From NCBI GenBank assembly GCA_038239195.1, contig JBBSEZ010000575.1:1-5361 (forward strand): a DNA stretch of 5,361 nt, given 5' to 3'. The translations under genes were made by a program, and so were the position numbers. The notes under the pieces are model-generated. The model saw only the letters and a list, made by a program, of their open reading frames with translations, did no database searches and was not told where the DNA came from. The DNA is from JBBSEZ01 sp038239195 (GTDB taxonomy: Bacteria; Planctomycetota; Planctomycetia; Gemmatales; Gemmataceae). Shown piece by piece: positions 5,349 to 5,361 of this stretch (positions are counted from its first letter, which is position 1; each line of letters begins with the position of its first letter).

Positions 5349-5361
5349 ATGCTGACGGTGG
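5349..5361 (+). CDS. istA: Start of probable IS21-type transposase (partial)
   Basis: Only four codons are present (ATG CTG ACG GTG, MLTV), cut by the window end. The support is a strong GGAGG (5339-5343) five bases before the ATG, the element-end repeats upstream, and agreement with the M-L-T/S beginning common in IstA proteins. IstA is the DDE transposase of IS21 elements and works with the ATPase IstB, normally encoded directly downstream. The identification depends mainly on context. Confidence 0.5.

Larger units (their letters stand above)
5224..5361 (+). mobile_element. Left end of an IS21-family insertion sequence (partial)
   Basis: The coding character of the GHKL gene ends abruptly near 5221-5229. 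What follows has the layout of an IS21-type terminus: a TG near 5224, two closely spaced imperfect direct repeats of a transposase-site type (5230-5253 and 5266-5289), a hairpin, and then a transposase start at 5349. IS21 elements carry multiple terminal repeats and the istA and istB genes. The exact junction is uncertain by several bases because the other end and the target duplication are outside the window. The family call rests on the motif AAAAGGGGCCCACC and its repeat, which resemble IS21-type ends as I remember them, and on the MLTV start. Confidence 0.7.

Noticed and set aside
1..5361. CRISPR array, tRNA or rRNA
   Set aside because: No regularly spaced repeats, no tRNA-like cloverleaf with a T-loop motif, and no ribosomal RNA signature were seen on either strand.

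Overview
The window is GC-rich bacterial DNA with every supported gene on the + strand. The high GC, long antisense shadow frames and an IS21-type element end fit many GC-rich groups (proteobacteria, planctomycetes, actinobacteria); nothing here fixes the taxon. It reads as accessory or defence-island DNA rather than a housekeeping region.

Layout. Positions 1-334 hold no gene I can support, but contain several strong inverted repeats and then an abrupt AT-rich patch with a weak promoter-like arrangement just before the first gene. Positions 335-2142 hold a coupled pair: a 132-residue protein joining a KOW-like N-terminus to a ribbon-helix-helix-like C-terminus, then a 469-residue HerA/FtsK-class P-loop ATPase with an N-terminal helix-turn-helix; the stop and start share one base. 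After 56 bases comes a second coupled pair (2199-4734): a 573-residue GHKL ATPase of Hsp90/MutL/MORC type, then a 274-residue protein I do not recognise, whose strand and motif order recalls a degenerate Rossmann methyltransferase; these overlap by 11 bases. After 48 bases a second, different GHKL ATPase begins (4783), but its frame stops at 5229, directly after the first ATP-binding motifs.

The end of that gene coincides with the left end of an IS21-family element: two 24-bp imperfect direct repeats (5230-5253 and 5266-5289), a perfect 8-bp stem hairpin, a good ribosome binding site and the first four codons of a probable istA (5349 to window end). The simplest reading is that the element inserted into the second GHKL gene and disabled it, and that the rest of that gene and any further operon members lie beyond the element.

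Working together (inference): a DNA-binding adaptor, a hexameric DNA-pumping ATPase and two ATP-gated GHKL clamps resemble the parts list of anti-phage or anti-plasmid conflict systems, in which HerA and MutL/MORC/Hsp90-type ATPases recur. No nuclease or other effector is recognisable in the window, so either the unrecognised fourth protein supplies it, or it is encoded outside. The gene combination is the main point of interest; the insertion suggests this copy may be inactive.
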